From positions 1 through 64,000 of the forward strand of contig JACQZY010000013.1 in the NCBI GenBank assembly GCA_016213645.1: DNA of 64,000 bases, written 5' to 3'. Under the pieces are notes generated by a model. That model searched no databases and was not told the DNA's origin. It worked only from the letters and a program-made list of their open reading frames with translations. A program made the position numbers and the translations under genes. Position 1 is the first letter of the stretch. Every line of letters starts with the position of its first letter. This DNA comes from Actinomycetota bacterium (GTDB taxonomy: Bacteria; Actinomycetota; Thermoleophilia; Solirubrobacterales; JACPNS01). This document shows positions 26,339-34,972 of the stretch, in pieces.

Positions 26339-26824
26339 TCAGTGCCCTGCGTCGCCGCGGTCGATCAGCAGCGCCATCGCGTGCTCAAGCGTGTCCACCA
26401 GCGGCTCGCCGCACTCTGCGATCGACTTCGGATTTCCGGGGAAGTTGATGATCAGCGTGCGACCGCGCACACCGGCGATGCCGCGCGACATCATCCAGTA
26501 CTTGGTGTGTGGCTGGGCGGCAATACGCAGCGCCTCGGCAATGCCCTGCGCCTCGCGCTCGATCACCGCAAGGGTGGCCTCGGGCGTGACGTCGCTGGGG
26601 GCCAGCCCCGTGCCGCCGGACGTCAACACAACGTCGGAGGCACCCGGCTCGCTCCAGTGGCGCAGCCGCGCTTCGATCTGTTCGCGGTCGTCGGGGATCA
26701 GGTCCGCGCCGACGACTTCGCCGCCGAGCGACTTGACGTACTCCTCCAGCGCGGGCGTGCACTTGTCCACTCCCTGGCCGGCTGACTTGCTGGTTGAAAT
26801 CGTGATGATCGCCACTCGAAGCAT
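26339..26824 (-). CDS. mog: Molybdopterin adenylyltransferase, MogA/MoaB family
   Basis: 161 aa. Motifs LTSGGTGLAPSDVTPEA and INFPGNPKSIAE match the MPT-binding fold of MogA/MoaB, which adenylylates molybdopterin before metal insertion by MoeA. The two subfamilies cannot be parted by eye. The neighbour moeA 5 bp downstream supports the adenylyltransferase role. The short length equals the single-domain proteins. Confidence 0.92.
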   Translation of the reverse strand: MLRVAIITISTSKSAGQGVDKCTPALEEYVKSLGGEVVGADLIPDDREQIEARLRHWSEPGASDVVLTSGGTGLAPSDVTPEATLAVIEREAQGIAEALRIAAQPHTKYWMMSRGIAGVRGRTLIINFPGNPKSIAECGEPLVDTLEHAMALLIDRGDAGH

Positions 26825-26913
26825 CTTTGGAACCTCCGGTCGATTTGCTCAGTCTTACTGGTTGCCGGCGCATGTTGCCCGGTCAAGGCGCGCCTTCCAT
26901 GCGCGCGGTCTGC

Positions 26914-27417
26914 TCAGTCTTCGCGTTTCCAGTCGTGCCGGCCGCCGGACTTCTCGGTCAGCTCGACGTTTTCGATCGAGACGCCGCGCTCGACGCCCTT
27001 GACCATGTCGTACACGGTGACCGCCGCGATCGAAGCCGCGGTGATCGCCTCCATCTCCACACCGGTCTGTCCGCTGGTGCGGGACTCGGCCTCGATGTAC
27101 ACCAGACCGGCCGCCGCGTCCACCTCGATCGACACGTCGACAAAGCTCAGCAGGATCGGATGACACAGCGGAACAAGCTCGGCGGTGCGCTTGGCGGCCA
27201 TCACTCCGGCCAGCCGCGCGGTCGCGATCACGTCGCCCTTCGGCGCGTCGCCGCGCTGCACCAACGCCGCCGTTTCGGGAAGCATGCGCACGCGTGCGCG
27301 AGCCTTCGCGAAACGGTCGGTCACGGCCTTCTCGCCGACGTCGACCATCCTTGCGTTGCCACTCGCGTCGACGTGCGTCAGCGACTCTGGGGGGTGTGCG
27401 TCGTCACCGGTTTGCAC
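26914..27417 (-). CDS. moaC: Cyclic pyranopterin monophosphate synthase
   Basis: 167 aa with the GTG start at 27417. Family sequences: LTHVDASGNARMVDVGEK near the start, KGDVIATARLAGVMAAKRT, LIPLCHP-like VPLCHPI, and TGVEMEAITAASIAAVTVYDM, including the catalytic Lys/Asp region. It converts the MoaA product to cPMP. No ATG lies at the expected position. The open frame extends upstream only into DNA antisense to moaX. It is divergent from moaX with 45 bp between starts, so promoters overlap closely. Confidence 0.92.
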   Translation of the reverse strand: MQTGDDAHPPESLTHVDASGNARMVDVGEKAVTDRFAKARARVRMLPETAALVQRGDAPKGDVIATARLAGVMAAKRTAELVPLCHPILLSFVDVSIEVDAAAGLVYIEAESRTSGQTGVEMEAITAASIAAVTVYDMVKGVERGVSIENVELTEKSGGRHDWKRED

Positions 27418-27462
27418 ACGACGAATGTAACTAATTCGCGCAAACGTTTTATGCTGAATGAC

Positions 27463-28200
27463 ATGACCGTCAAAGTCAAGCTCTTCGCGATGTTGCGTGA
27501 GCGCGCCGGTCAAGGTGCGATCGACGTGGACGTGGCCGACGGCGCAACAGCCGCCGAGGTCGCTGCCGAGCTGGGCGCAAAGCACGGTCTCGGCGACCTG
27601 CTCGAACGCCTTCCGGTGGTGATGGCGGTGAACCGCGACTACGTGGATCCGGACACGATTTTGAACGACGGCGACGAGCTCGCGCTGATCCCTCCGGTCA
27701 GCGGCGGCGCCCCGGCGAGGCTGCACGCGAAGGTCGTGGAAGACGCGCCCTCGGCCGACCGCCTGACCGAGTTTGTGCGCGACGGCGCGGCCGGCGGCAT
27801 CGTTGTTTTTCACGGCACCACGCGCGACGAAGACCGCCTGGACTACGAGGCGTACATGCCGATGGCCGAAGAAAAAATCGCCGAGATCATCGGCGAGGTG
27901 GCCGAGCGCCACCAGCTGATCGCGCTGGCCGCCGAGCACCGCGTAGGCGCGGTGCCGCTGGCAGAGACCAGCGTGGTGATCGCCGCGTCGGCGGCGCATC
28001 GTGCCGAGGCATTCGCCGGAGCGCGCGAGGCGCTCGACCGGATCAAATCGGAGGTGCCGGTTTGGAAGAAAGAGATTTCGCAGGGTGAGGACGGCGAGAC
28101 GGCCCGATGGGTCGAGGGGGTGGCGCCACCGGCGCCCGGCAAGGACAACGGTCAGCGGCTCGATGCCGCCGACGCGGCGACGATCGGAGACCTGACGTGA
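27463..28200 (+). CDS. moaX: Fused molybdopterin synthase, MoaD-MoaE (MoaX type)
   Basis: 245 aa. Residues 1-82 are a complete MoaD ubiquitin-like domain ending in Gly81-Gly82. Residues 85-245 are MoaE, with FHGTTRDED, AYMPMAEEKIAEI, and the catalytic Lys region VPVWKKE. Together they put two sulfurs on cPMP to give molybdopterin. MoaD normally needs a free C-terminal GG, so this fusion should be cut after Gly82, as described for mycobacterial MoaX (established knowledge). I chose the ATG at 27463. An ATG at 27451 would add four residues. The stop overlaps the moaA GTG (GTGA). Confidence 0.93.
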   Translation: MTVKVKLFAMLRERAGQGAIDVDVADGATAAEVAAELGAKHGLGDLLERLPVVMAVNRDYVDPDTILNDGDELALIPPVSGGAPARLHAKVVEDAPSADRLTEFVRDGAAGGIVVFHGTTRDEDRLDYEAYMPMAEEKIAEIIGEVAERHQLIALAAEHRVGAVPLAETSVVIAASAAHRAEAFAGAREALDRIKSEVPVWKKEISQGEDGETARWVEGVAPPAPGKDNGQRLDAADAATIGDLT

Positions 28201-29216
28201 GCAACGAAGCCACTCCCATTAGCGGCAACATCGAACCCCTGATGGACGGCCATGGCCGTCCGATCAACGACCTGCGCGTGTCGGTGACCGACCTCTGCAA
28301 CCTGCGCTGCCAGTACTGCATGCCGGCCGAGGGCGTGGAGTGGCTTTCCCACGATTCGATTTTGGACTTTGAGGAGATCACGCGGCTGATCCGCGTGTTC
28401 ATCTCGCTCGGCATTTCCACCGTGCGCCTGACCGGCGGCGAGCCGCTCGTGCGGCGCGACTTCCCCACGCTCGCCGGCATGATCGGCAAGCTCGGGCTTG
28501 ACGACCTGTCGATCACGACCAACGGGTTTTATCTGGAGCGCGACGCCGACGCGCTGGTGGCCGCCGGCATCCGCCGCTTCAACGTCAGCCTCGACACACT
28601 TACTCGCGAGCGTTACGCCGAGATCACGCGCCGCGACGTCTTCGACCGCGTGATCGCCGGACTGGGCGCGCTTGAAAAGTTCGACAACATCGGCACGATC
28701 AAGACCAACGCCGTGGCGATGCGCGGATTCACCGAGCAGGACGTGCTGGCCTTTGCGGAGTTTGCGCGCAAGCGCCCGTACCAGGTGCGCTTCATCGAGT
28801 ACATGCCGCTCGGCGGCGGTGACGACTGGCGCGCCGAGGAGGTGCTGACCGGCGCCGAAATTCGCGAGCTGATCGAACAGCGTTATCCGCTGGTGCCGGT
28901 GATCGTGGACCCGCACGCCACCGCGCGCGTGTGGCGCTTCGCCGACGGGGTCGGCGAGGTCGGCTTCATCAACCCGGTGTCCGAACCATTCTGCGGAAGC
29001 TGCGATCGCATCCGCATGACCGCCGACGGCAAGCTGCGCACCTGCCTGTTCAGTCTTTACGAGACAGACCTGCGCGAACCGCTACGCGCGGGCGCGTCAG
29101 ACGACGAGCTGCGCAAGGTCATCCGCGACGCGGTTTGGCGCAAGGAGCTCAAGCACCAGATCGGCGACGCCGGCTTCCGCAAGCCGGAGCGGCCGATGTC
29201 CAGCATCGGCGGCTGA
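28197..29216 (+). CDS. moaA: GTP 3',8-cyclase (radical SAM)
   Basis: 339 aa. The radical-SAM cluster is C34, C38, C41 in DLCNLRCQYCMP. The second, C-terminal cluster lies in CGSCDRIRMTADGKLRTC. The protein ends in the functionally important Gly-Gly (SSIGG). It starts cPMP synthesis from GTP. The GTG start overlaps the moaX stop, pointing to translational coupling. A longer in-frame start inside moaX is not credible. Confidence 0.95.
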   Translation: MSNEATPISGNIEPLMDGHGRPINDLRVSVTDLCNLRCQYCMPAEGVEWLSHDSILDFEEITRLIRVFISLGISTVRLTGGEPLVRRDFPTLAGMIGKLGLDDLSITTNGFYLERDADALVAAGIRRFNVSLDTLTRERYAEITRRDVFDRVIAGLGALEKFDNIGTIKTNAVAMRGFTEQDVLAFAEFARKRPYQVRFIEYMPLGGGDDWRAEEVLTGAEIRELIEQRYPLVPVIVDPHATARVWRFADGVGEVGFINPVSEPFCGSCDRIRMTADGKLRTCLFSLYETDLREPLRAGASDDELRKVIRDAVWRKELKHQIGDAGFRKPERPMSSIGG

Positions 29217-29220
29217 GTCC

Positions 29221-29802
29221 GTGACCGGCGTGGTCCTGGCGGGCGGCGCCAGCTCGCGCTTTGGCACACCAAAGACCGCGGCTTTGCTGGCCGGACGCCC
29301 GCTGATCGAGTATCCGCTGGCAGCAATGCGCGCGGCCGGTCTGCCCGCGCTGGTGGTGGCTAAATCCGACAACGACGTGGCGTCGCTGATCGGCGACGTC
29401 GAGCTGCTGGTGGAGCCGGAGCACCCCCGCCACCCGCTGCGCGGAATCGTCAGCGCGCTCGAACACGCCGACGGCCCGATCGTGGTCTGCGCCTGCGACA
29501 TGCCCTTCGTCAACGAAGGCGTGCTGCGCATGCTCGCCGCCCTGCCCGACGACCTCGCCGTCGTGGAGGCAGGCGGTGTGCCCCAGCCGATGCTCGGCCG
29601 CTACACCCCGGCGGTGCTGGACACGCTGGCCACGGCGCTTGCCGAAGAACGCTCCGTCCGCGCCACGCTGCAAAACGCCGGCGCAAACCTGCTGCCCCCG
29701 TCCGCTCTGGCCGCGTTCGGTGACCCGGAAGTGCTTGTTCGCGACGTCGACACCCCCGAAGACTTGGCGATCGCCGAAGGCTTGCTCACCGGCGACCGCT
29801 GA
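29221..29802 (+). CDS. mobA: Molybdenum cofactor guanylyltransferase
   Basis: 193 aa. The nucleotidyltransferase signature LAGGASSRFGTPK lies at the N-terminus, and CACDMPFV gives the metal-binding Asp. It adds GMP to make the guanine dinucleotide form of the cofactor, the form NarG uses. GTG start 4 bp after moaA. The last gene of moaX-moaA-mobA. Confidence 0.9.
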   Translation: MTGVVLAGGASSRFGTPKTAALLAGRPLIEYPLAAMRAAGLPALVVAKSDNDVASLIGDVELLVEPEHPRHPLRGIVSALEHADGPIVVCACDMPFVNEGVLRMLAALPDDLAVVEAGGVPQPMLGRYTPAVLDTLATALAEERSVRATLQNAGANLLPPSALAAFGDPEVLVRDVDTPEDLAIAEGLLTGDR

Positions 29803-29898
29803 CGGCGATTCGTCCAACGAAGGTCCAGTCGCTCAACGATCGCCGGGCGCCACGCGCCTATCGTCGATCGATCATTACGCTAAAAAAGTTTCGCACGA

Positions 29899-29916
29899 TT
29901 ACATGAATTCATGTAA
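29899..29916. promoter_or_regulatory. Perfect 18-bp palindrome TTACATGAATTCATGTAA
   Basis: It lies 81 bp upstream of the first acetoacetate-decarboxylase-like gene, in an AT-rich patch of a 194-bp gap after mobA. Size and symmetry fit a TetR/GntR-type operator. No matching regulator gene is adjacent. Confidence 0.65.
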
Positions 29917-29996
29917 CATGGGAATCTGATCACGATCGGAGTCGCGCCGCGGTGGAAGAGTTCCCGAGGGCGCGCCCAAAAGGGGTTTTTTCAAAC

Positions 29997-30896
29997 ATGC
30001 GAGCAACTAGTTTCTTCGAAGGTGTCCGCCAGGCCGACATCGACGTGCAAGGCGACATCGTCAAGCTGCCGATCTTCTACTACGACGGCGAGTCAATGAC
30101 CGGAATCTACCCGGCCAAGCTCAGCGGTCTGCGCAAGCTGCTGCCGGACAAGCGTCTCTCGCCCGCGCGACTCGCACCGGGCATCGGCGCGGTTTCGATC
30201 ACCTGCTTCGAATACCGCGACAGCGACGTCGGCACGTACAACGAGCTGGCGATCGGCATCGCCCTCAACTACCCGCACCACCGGCCCAACCTGCCGGGCC
30301 TCGCGATGCTCGGCGGCGTGCTGCGCGGACAGGTCGACGGCTTCGTCCACCACCTTCCGGTCACAACCGAACTTGCGCTGAAGGCCGGCCGCGAGCTTTG
30401 GAACTACCCCAAGTTCGTTGCGTCGATCGACTACGAGCAGGACGAGAACACCCGCACCTGCCGCCTGGCCGAAGGCGCCGAGCACATCCTCACGATGCGC
30501 GGGCCGCGCATTCGCAGCCACCGCACCGAGGACCTGCAGCTCTTTACGCACGTCTTCCAGGACGGACAGCCGCAGCGCGGCGAGTTCAAGCTGCGCGCGC
30601 AGAACTCCGGCCAATCGATCAAGCGCGGCGCTGCCCAGCTAGAGCTCGGCACGCAGCACCCGATCGCCAAGGAGCTTGGAAGCGTGCTGCTGTCCACGAA
30701 GTCGATCGCCGCTTCCTACACGCCAAGCCTCCAGGGCATCCTGTTTGGTCCGGAAAACGTGAACTCACGCATGATCCAGCTTGCTGCACACGCACCGGGT
30801 TCAAAGCACGGCAACGGCGCCAAGGCCGACTCGGCCGCCGACACAAAGGCCGCGCCGAAGCCGGCGGCCAAGTCCAAGGCCAAGACGTCGGCCTGA
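29997..30896 (+). CDS. Acetoacetate decarboxylase-like protein, copy 1
   Basis: 299 aa. The fold is ADC-like, with PIFYYDGESMTGIYPA, ITCFEYRDSD, YNELAIGI and ELWNYPKF. Lys139 (in YPKF) aligns with the Schiff-base Lys of acetoacetate decarboxylase, but the neighbouring Lys that tunes its pKa is Phe here. So decarboxylation of acetoacetate itself is doubtful, and another beta-keto-acid or an aldolase/dehydratase-type reaction is possible. The last 35 residues are an Ala/Lys-rich tail. The start at 29997 is set by the paralogue's N-terminus and AAAAGGGG upstream. An in-frame ATG at 29952 adds 15 residues. Followed 20 bp later by its acyl-CoA dehydrogenase partner. Confidence 0.82.
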   Translation: MRATSFFEGVRQADIDVQGDIVKLPIFYYDGESMTGIYPAKLSGLRKLLPDKRLSPARLAPGIGAVSITCFEYRDSDVGTYNELAIGIALNYPHHRPNLPGLAMLGGVLRGQVDGFVHHLPVTTELALKAGRELWNYPKFVASIDYEQDENTRTCRLAEGAEHILTMRGPRIRSHRTEDLQLFTHVFQDGQPQRGEFKLRAQNSGQSIKRGAAQLELGTQHPIAKELGSVLLSTKSIAASYTPSLQGILFGPENVNSRMIQLAAHAPGSKHGNGAKADSAADTKAAPKPAAKSKAKTSA

Positions 30897-30915
30897 ACCA
30901 CACGGAGGTAAGAAA

Positions 30916-32400
30916 ATGAGTTCCGCACGAAACGGCTCCGGCGCTTTGCTGGAGATGGCCCCGCGTATCGCCGGTCACCCGCAGCTTTCCGGTAGCAAGC
31001 TCGCCGAGCTTGAAGACGCAGTCCTCGCGACGCGCCGCTTCGCCGTAAACACAATCCGGCCGCGCGCGCTGGAGATCGACCGCGTCAACTACGACGAACC
31101 CGGCACGATCGCCTGGGACATCGTGCGCGAAGGCGGAAAGATCGGCTTGCTGAATCTTGTCACTCCGCGCGCTTCGGGCGGCGCGTCCGACCTCGCCTGC
31201 CTGCGCACGGCATTGATCGCGGAAGAGATCGCCGCCGGTTGCGCCGGTTTTGCCACGCTCTTTGGTGCGCACGGACTCGGCGCCTCGCCTCTGGCGATGG
31301 GCGGTCCCGCGTTTTGGGACGGCGCGCTGAAGGAAGCCGCCGACAGCGCGTGCGATCCAAAGCCGCAGCTGATGGCCTTCTGCATCACCGAGCCGACCGC
31401 CGGTACGGACGTGGAACACCACGTGTGGATGCGCACCGCCAAGGTGGTCACGCGGGCCGACAAGGTCAAGGGCGGCTGGGAGCTGACCGGCACCAAGCAC
31501 TTCATCAGCAACGGCAACGCCGCGACCTGGCTGACGGTGTTTATGCCGACCGACCCGAAGCGCCCATACGAAACGCTTTCGGCGTTCTTGGTCGACGGCC
31601 GCGCAAAGGGCCTGACCGTGACCAACGTCGAGCACAAGATGGGCCATCGCGCATCGCCCGCCGCTGAACTGAGCTTCGACAAGGTGTTCGTGCCAGACAA
31701 GAACCTGATCGGCCGCGAGGGCGACGGCATGGGTCTGACGATCGGCGTGCTCGCCGGTTCGCGTCCGCCTGTCGGCGCAATCGGCACGGGTATCGCGCGC
31801 GGTGCCTACGAGCGCCTGCTCGAATGGCTGCAAACCGATCCAGCGGCAGAGGGTCTGCTCGACAAGCAGCAGGTTCAGCTGGCGCTCGCGCAGATGAACG
31901 AGGAGATCCACCTCGCGCGTCAGGCATACATCGACGCTGCCACGGACTTCGACACGATCTCGATCGGCGGCCTGACCGGCACGGCGGCAATGCGCATGCT
32001 CGGCAAGTTGCCGAGCGGACTGCGCACCAACCGGCTGGTCCGTAGTCAGATGCAGACCTCGCTCGGGCGCGGACTCGTGATGGAAGTGATGTCACGCACC
32101 GTCGGCAACCGCGCGCTCACGCGCACGCTCGGCCTTTCGTCGCTGGCGAAGGCACGCGGCAGCGACACGGCGATGAAGGTCACCGGCATGGCGCTGGAGG
32201 TCGCCGGTCTGGACTGCGGTCGTCTGCGGCCCGAACTGGAGAAGTGTCTGCGCGACGCCAAGCTCACGCAGATCTACGAAGGCACCAACCAGCTGAACCG
32301 GCTGGAGGTCTTTGAAGGCCTGGTGGCCGAACACACAATGTCGATTCTGCCGAGGCCCACGGTGTCAAACACCAACGGCGCCTCCGCGGCGGTGGCCTGA
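30916..32400 (+). CDS. Acyl-CoA dehydrogenase, long form, copy 1
   Basis: 494 aa, about 110 longer than typical. It contains the FAD-contact segment CITEPTAGTDVEHHV, LTGTKHFISNGNAATW in the middle domain, and the C-terminal IYEGTNQLNRL with the catalytic-type Glu. Excellent ribosome site GGAGGTAAGAAA before the ATG at 30916. Paired with the ADC-like gene. The paralogue at 33476 has the same layout, so the ADC-dehydrogenase pair was duplicated as a unit. Expected reaction: FAD-dependent alpha,beta-oxidation of an acyl-CoA, with an unknown substrate. Confidence 0.88.
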   Translation: MSSARNGSGALLEMAPRIAGHPQLSGSKLAELEDAVLATRRFAVNTIRPRALEIDRVNYDEPGTIAWDIVREGGKIGLLNLVTPRASGGASDLACLRTALIAEEIAAGCAGFATLFGAHGLGASPLAMGGPAFWDGALKEAADSACDPKPQLMAFCITEPTAGTDVEHHVWMRTAKVVTRADKVKGGWELTGTKHFISNGNAATWLTVFMPTDPKRPYETLSAFLVDGRAKGLTVTNVEHKMGHRASPAAELSFDKVFVPDKNLIGREGDGMGLTIGVLAGSRPPVGAIGTGIARGAYERLLEWLQTDPAAEGLLDKQQVQLALAQMNEEIHLARQAYIDAATDFDTISIGGLTGTAAMRMLGKLPSGLRTNRLVRSQMQTSLGRGLVMEVMSRTVGNRALTRTLGLSSLAKARGSDTAMKVTGMALEVAGLDCGRLRPELEKCLRDAKLTQIYEGTNQLNRLEVFEGLVAEHTMSILPRPTVSNTNGASAAVA

Positions 32401-32491
32401 AAAGGTCGCCGCCGCCGTTTCGGCGTACGGTGGATGCAGGAATGAAGAACCAGAGGTCAATCGCCGCGAGCCGGCAGGACGGTGCGTCTTG

Positions 32492-32546
32492 AAAATGAAC
32501 TTCATTCATTTTGCCATCATTTGGTGTAATATTGAACCAAGTTCAA
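32492..32546. promoter_or_regulatory. Two palindromes upstream of ADC copy 2
   Basis: AAAATGAA-N5-TTCATTTT (32492-32512) and TTGAAC-CAA-GTTCAA (32532-32546) lie in an AT-rich patch 85-139 bp before the second ADC-like gene, with TAATAT between them. They likely mark a promoter with an operator. They share TGAA/TTCA half-sites with the palindrome before ADC copy 1. The rest of the 230-bp gap shows nothing else. Confidence 0.6.
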
Positions 32547-32630
32547 AAAGCCCTGCACTGCGCGGCGAGGCTGATCGCGCGCAGTTGAGGGCGTCAAGCG
32601 AAAGCTCTCATTAGAAAGGCCCCGACACAC

Positions 32631-33455
32631 ATGCGCGCGTCCACGTACTTCGAAGGAATCCGTCAGACGCCGGTCAAGACCGGCGAGTTCGAGTTCCAGG
32701 TTCCCCTGTTCTATTACGACGGTGAGCAGATGACCGGGGTTTTCCCGGCCAAGCTCTCCAAGCTCAAGAAGATGCTGCCGGACCCGCGCATCTCGCCCGC
32801 GCGAATCGCACCCGGCGTCGGCGCGGTCACGATCACCTGCTTCGAGTACCGCGACACCGACATCGCTCCTTACAACGAGCTTGCGATCGGCATCCCGCTG
32901 AACGAGCCGTTCTTCCGCCCAAACCTGCCCGGCCAGGCGATGCTCGACGCGGTGCGTCGCGGCCAGTACGACACCTGGGTGCACCACCTGCCCGTGACCA
33001 CCGAGATCGCGCGCGCCGGCGGCGTGGACTTCTACAACTACCCGAAGTTCATCGCCGCGATCGACTTCGAGCAGACCGATCAAACGCGCACCTGCCGCCT
33101 GGCCGAGGGTGCCGAGCACATCCTCACGCTGCGCGCGCCCCGCATCCAGAGCAGCCGCGACGAAGAGGTACAGATCTTCAGTCACCTCTACCAAAACCGC
33201 GAGCCGCAGACCTCCGAGTTCAAGATCCTCGCGCACAACCTTGGTCGTTCAATCAAATTTGGCGCCGCCACGCTTGAGATCGGTGACCGTCACCCGATCG
33301 CGCGCGAACTCAAGGACGCGCTGATTTCGACGAAGTCGATCGCCGCCGCGTACTCGCCGCGCATCGAGGGCATCCTCTACGGGCCGCATCACCTCACGCC
33401 GGAAGTCATCGACCGCATCATCGACCTGCAGTCGCTGCAGAGCGCGAAGGCGTAA
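32631..33455 (+). CDS. Acetoacetate decarboxylase-like protein, copy 2
   Basis: 274 aa, closely related to the protein at 29997: same start (MRA-S-FEG-RQ), same Lys139 in NYPKF, Phe at the next position, but no Ala/Lys tail. FFRPNLPGQAML and AAIDFEQTDQTRTC match copy 1 in the same places. The role should parallel copy 1, maybe with a different substrate or inducer. The following dehydrogenase gene starts 20 bp later. AGAAAGG lies upstream. Confidence 0.82.
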   Translation: MRASTYFEGIRQTPVKTGEFEFQVPLFYYDGEQMTGVFPAKLSKLKKMLPDPRISPARIAPGVGAVTITCFEYRDTDIAPYNELAIGIPLNEPFFRPNLPGQAMLDAVRRGQYDTWVHHLPVTTEIARAGGVDFYNYPKFIAAIDFEQTDQTRTCRLAEGAEHILTLRAPRIQSSRDEEVQIFSHLYQNREPQTSEFKILAHNLGRSIKFGAATLEIGDRHPIARELKDALISTKSIAAAYSPRIEGILYGPHHLTPEVIDRIIDLQSLQSAKA

Positions 33456-33475
33456 GGGCCGGAGGAGATAAACAA

Positions 33476-34972
33476 GTGACGGTCAAGACCCTCTCCCCGC
33501 TGCGAGAAGCCGCTCCGCGCCTGGCCGACCATCCGCAACTACGCGGCCAAAAACTCGCGGCGATCGAAGAACTAGTGCTCAAGACGCGCGCGTTCTCGCG
33601 GGGCCGCATTCGCTCGCGCGCACTTGAAATCGATCGCATCGCCGACGAGGACCCCGGTTATTTCGCCTGGGATCTGGCATCGGAGGGCGGTCGCATCGGC
33701 CTGCTGAACCTGATCACGCCTCGCCCGTCGGGCGGCGACGCAGACCATTTCTGTCTGCGCAGCTCACTGATCGCCGAAGAGATCGCCGCCGGCTGCGGCG
33801 GCATGGCAACGATGTTCGGCGCGCACGCGCTGGGTCTGTCGCCATTGGTGGTCGGCGGTCCGGCCTTCTGGGACGGGGTGATGAGAGATATCGCCGAAAG
33901 CAGCACCAGCACGCGACCCTTGATCGCGGCGTGCGCGATCACCGAGCCGACCGCCGGGACGGACGTGGAGCATCACGAACACGTGCGCACCGCAAAGCTC
34001 GTCAGTCGCGCCGAGAAGGTCAAGGGCGGCTACCGGATCTCCGGCGTCAAGCACTTCATCAGCAACGGCAACGTCGCGCGCTGGATCACGGTGATCCTGC
34101 CGACAGACCCAAAGCGCGCGTACGAGACAACGATGGCGTTTCTGGTCGACAGCGAAAGCCCGGGCTTCAGCGTGACCAAGGTCGAGCACAAGATGGGACA
34201 GCGCGGATCGCCCGCCGCCGAGCTGACGTTTGACAATGTGTTCGTGTCCGACGACCGCACGATCGGGCGCCCCGGCGACGGTACGCCGATGGTCGCCGGA
34301 GTGCTGGCGGCGTCGCGGCCCGTTGTCGGCGGCATCGGCACCGGCATCGCGCGCGGCGCGTACGAGCGTCTGGTGGATTGGCTCCAGAACGACCCGGCCG
34401 CCGAGGGTCTGCTCGACAAGCAGCAGGTCCAGCTGGCGCTGGCGCAGATGTGGGAAGACATCCACCTCTCGCGCCAGGCGTATCTGGACGCGGCCACCGA
34501 GTTCGACATGATCTCGCTCGGCAAGCTGTTTTCTAATCCGCTGGTGAAGGCCTTCGGCCTGATGCCGGCGGCATTGCGCACAAATCCGATCGCGCGCAAG
34601 CAACTCAGCTCCAATCTGTCGCGCCGCATGCTGATCGAGCTGGTCAACCGCGAGGTCGGCGACGAAACGCTCACAAAGACGCTTGGAATTTCGTCGATGG
34701 CCAAGGCTCACGGCGGCGACACGGCGATGAAGGTCACCGGCATGGCGCTGGAGATCGCCGGGCTGGACTGCGGCCCGTTGCGCGCGGAGCTGGAGAAGTG
34801 CATGCGCGACGCCAAGCTCAATCAGATTTACGAGGGAACAAACCAACTGAACCGCCTGGAGGCCTACGCAGGACTGGTCGCCGGGGAATCGATGAAGGTG
34901 CTTGCCGACGCCGTCGGCAAACGCCGTAAAGACACAAACGGCCGGTACGCCGGCGCGGAGGTATTGAACTGA
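33476..34972 (+). CDS. Acyl-CoA dehydrogenase, long form, copy 2
   Basis: 498 aa, paralogue of the gene at 30916. It has AITEPTAGTDVEHHEHV, SNGNVARWITV and IYEGTNQLNRLEAY, so the catalytic Glu motif is kept. GTG start after GGAGGAGATAAACAA. The TGA overlaps the next dehydrogenase ATG (TGATG), a sign of translational coupling and of equal amounts of the two proteins. Together with the next gene it may form a two-type (alpha2beta2) dehydrogenase as known for some steroid-degrading enzymes; this is inference. Confidence 0.88.
   Translation: MTVKTLSPLREAAPRLADHPQLRGQKLAAIEELVLKTRAFSRGRIRSRALEIDRIADEDPGYFAWDLASEGGRIGLLNLITPRPSGGDADHFCLRSSLIAEEIAAGCGGMATMFGAHALGLSPLVVGGPAFWDGVMRDIAESSTSTRPLIAACAITEPTAGTDVEHHEHVRTAKLVSRAEKVKGGYRISGVKHFISNGNVARWITVILPTDPKRAYETTMAFLVDSESPGFSVTKVEHKMGQRGSPAAELTFDNVFVSDDRTIGRPGDGTPMVAGVLAASRPVVGGIGTGIARGAYERLVDWLQNDPAAEGLLDKQQVQLALAQMWEDIHLSRQAYLDAATEFDMISLGKLFSNPLVKAFGLMPAALRTNPIARKQLSSNLSRRMLIELVNREVGDETLTKTLGISSMAKAHGGDTAMKVTGMALEIAGLDCGPLRAELEKCMRDAKLNQIYEGTNQLNRLEAYAGLVAGESMKVLADAVGKRRKDTNGRYAGAEVLN

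Noticed and set aside
25197-27002. Long plus-strand frame across moeA and mog
   Set aside because: Antisense to two well-recognised genes; no motif.
27843-28522. Minus-strand frames over moaX and moaA
   Set aside because: Antisense to recognised radical-SAM and MoaE motifs; no family sequence.
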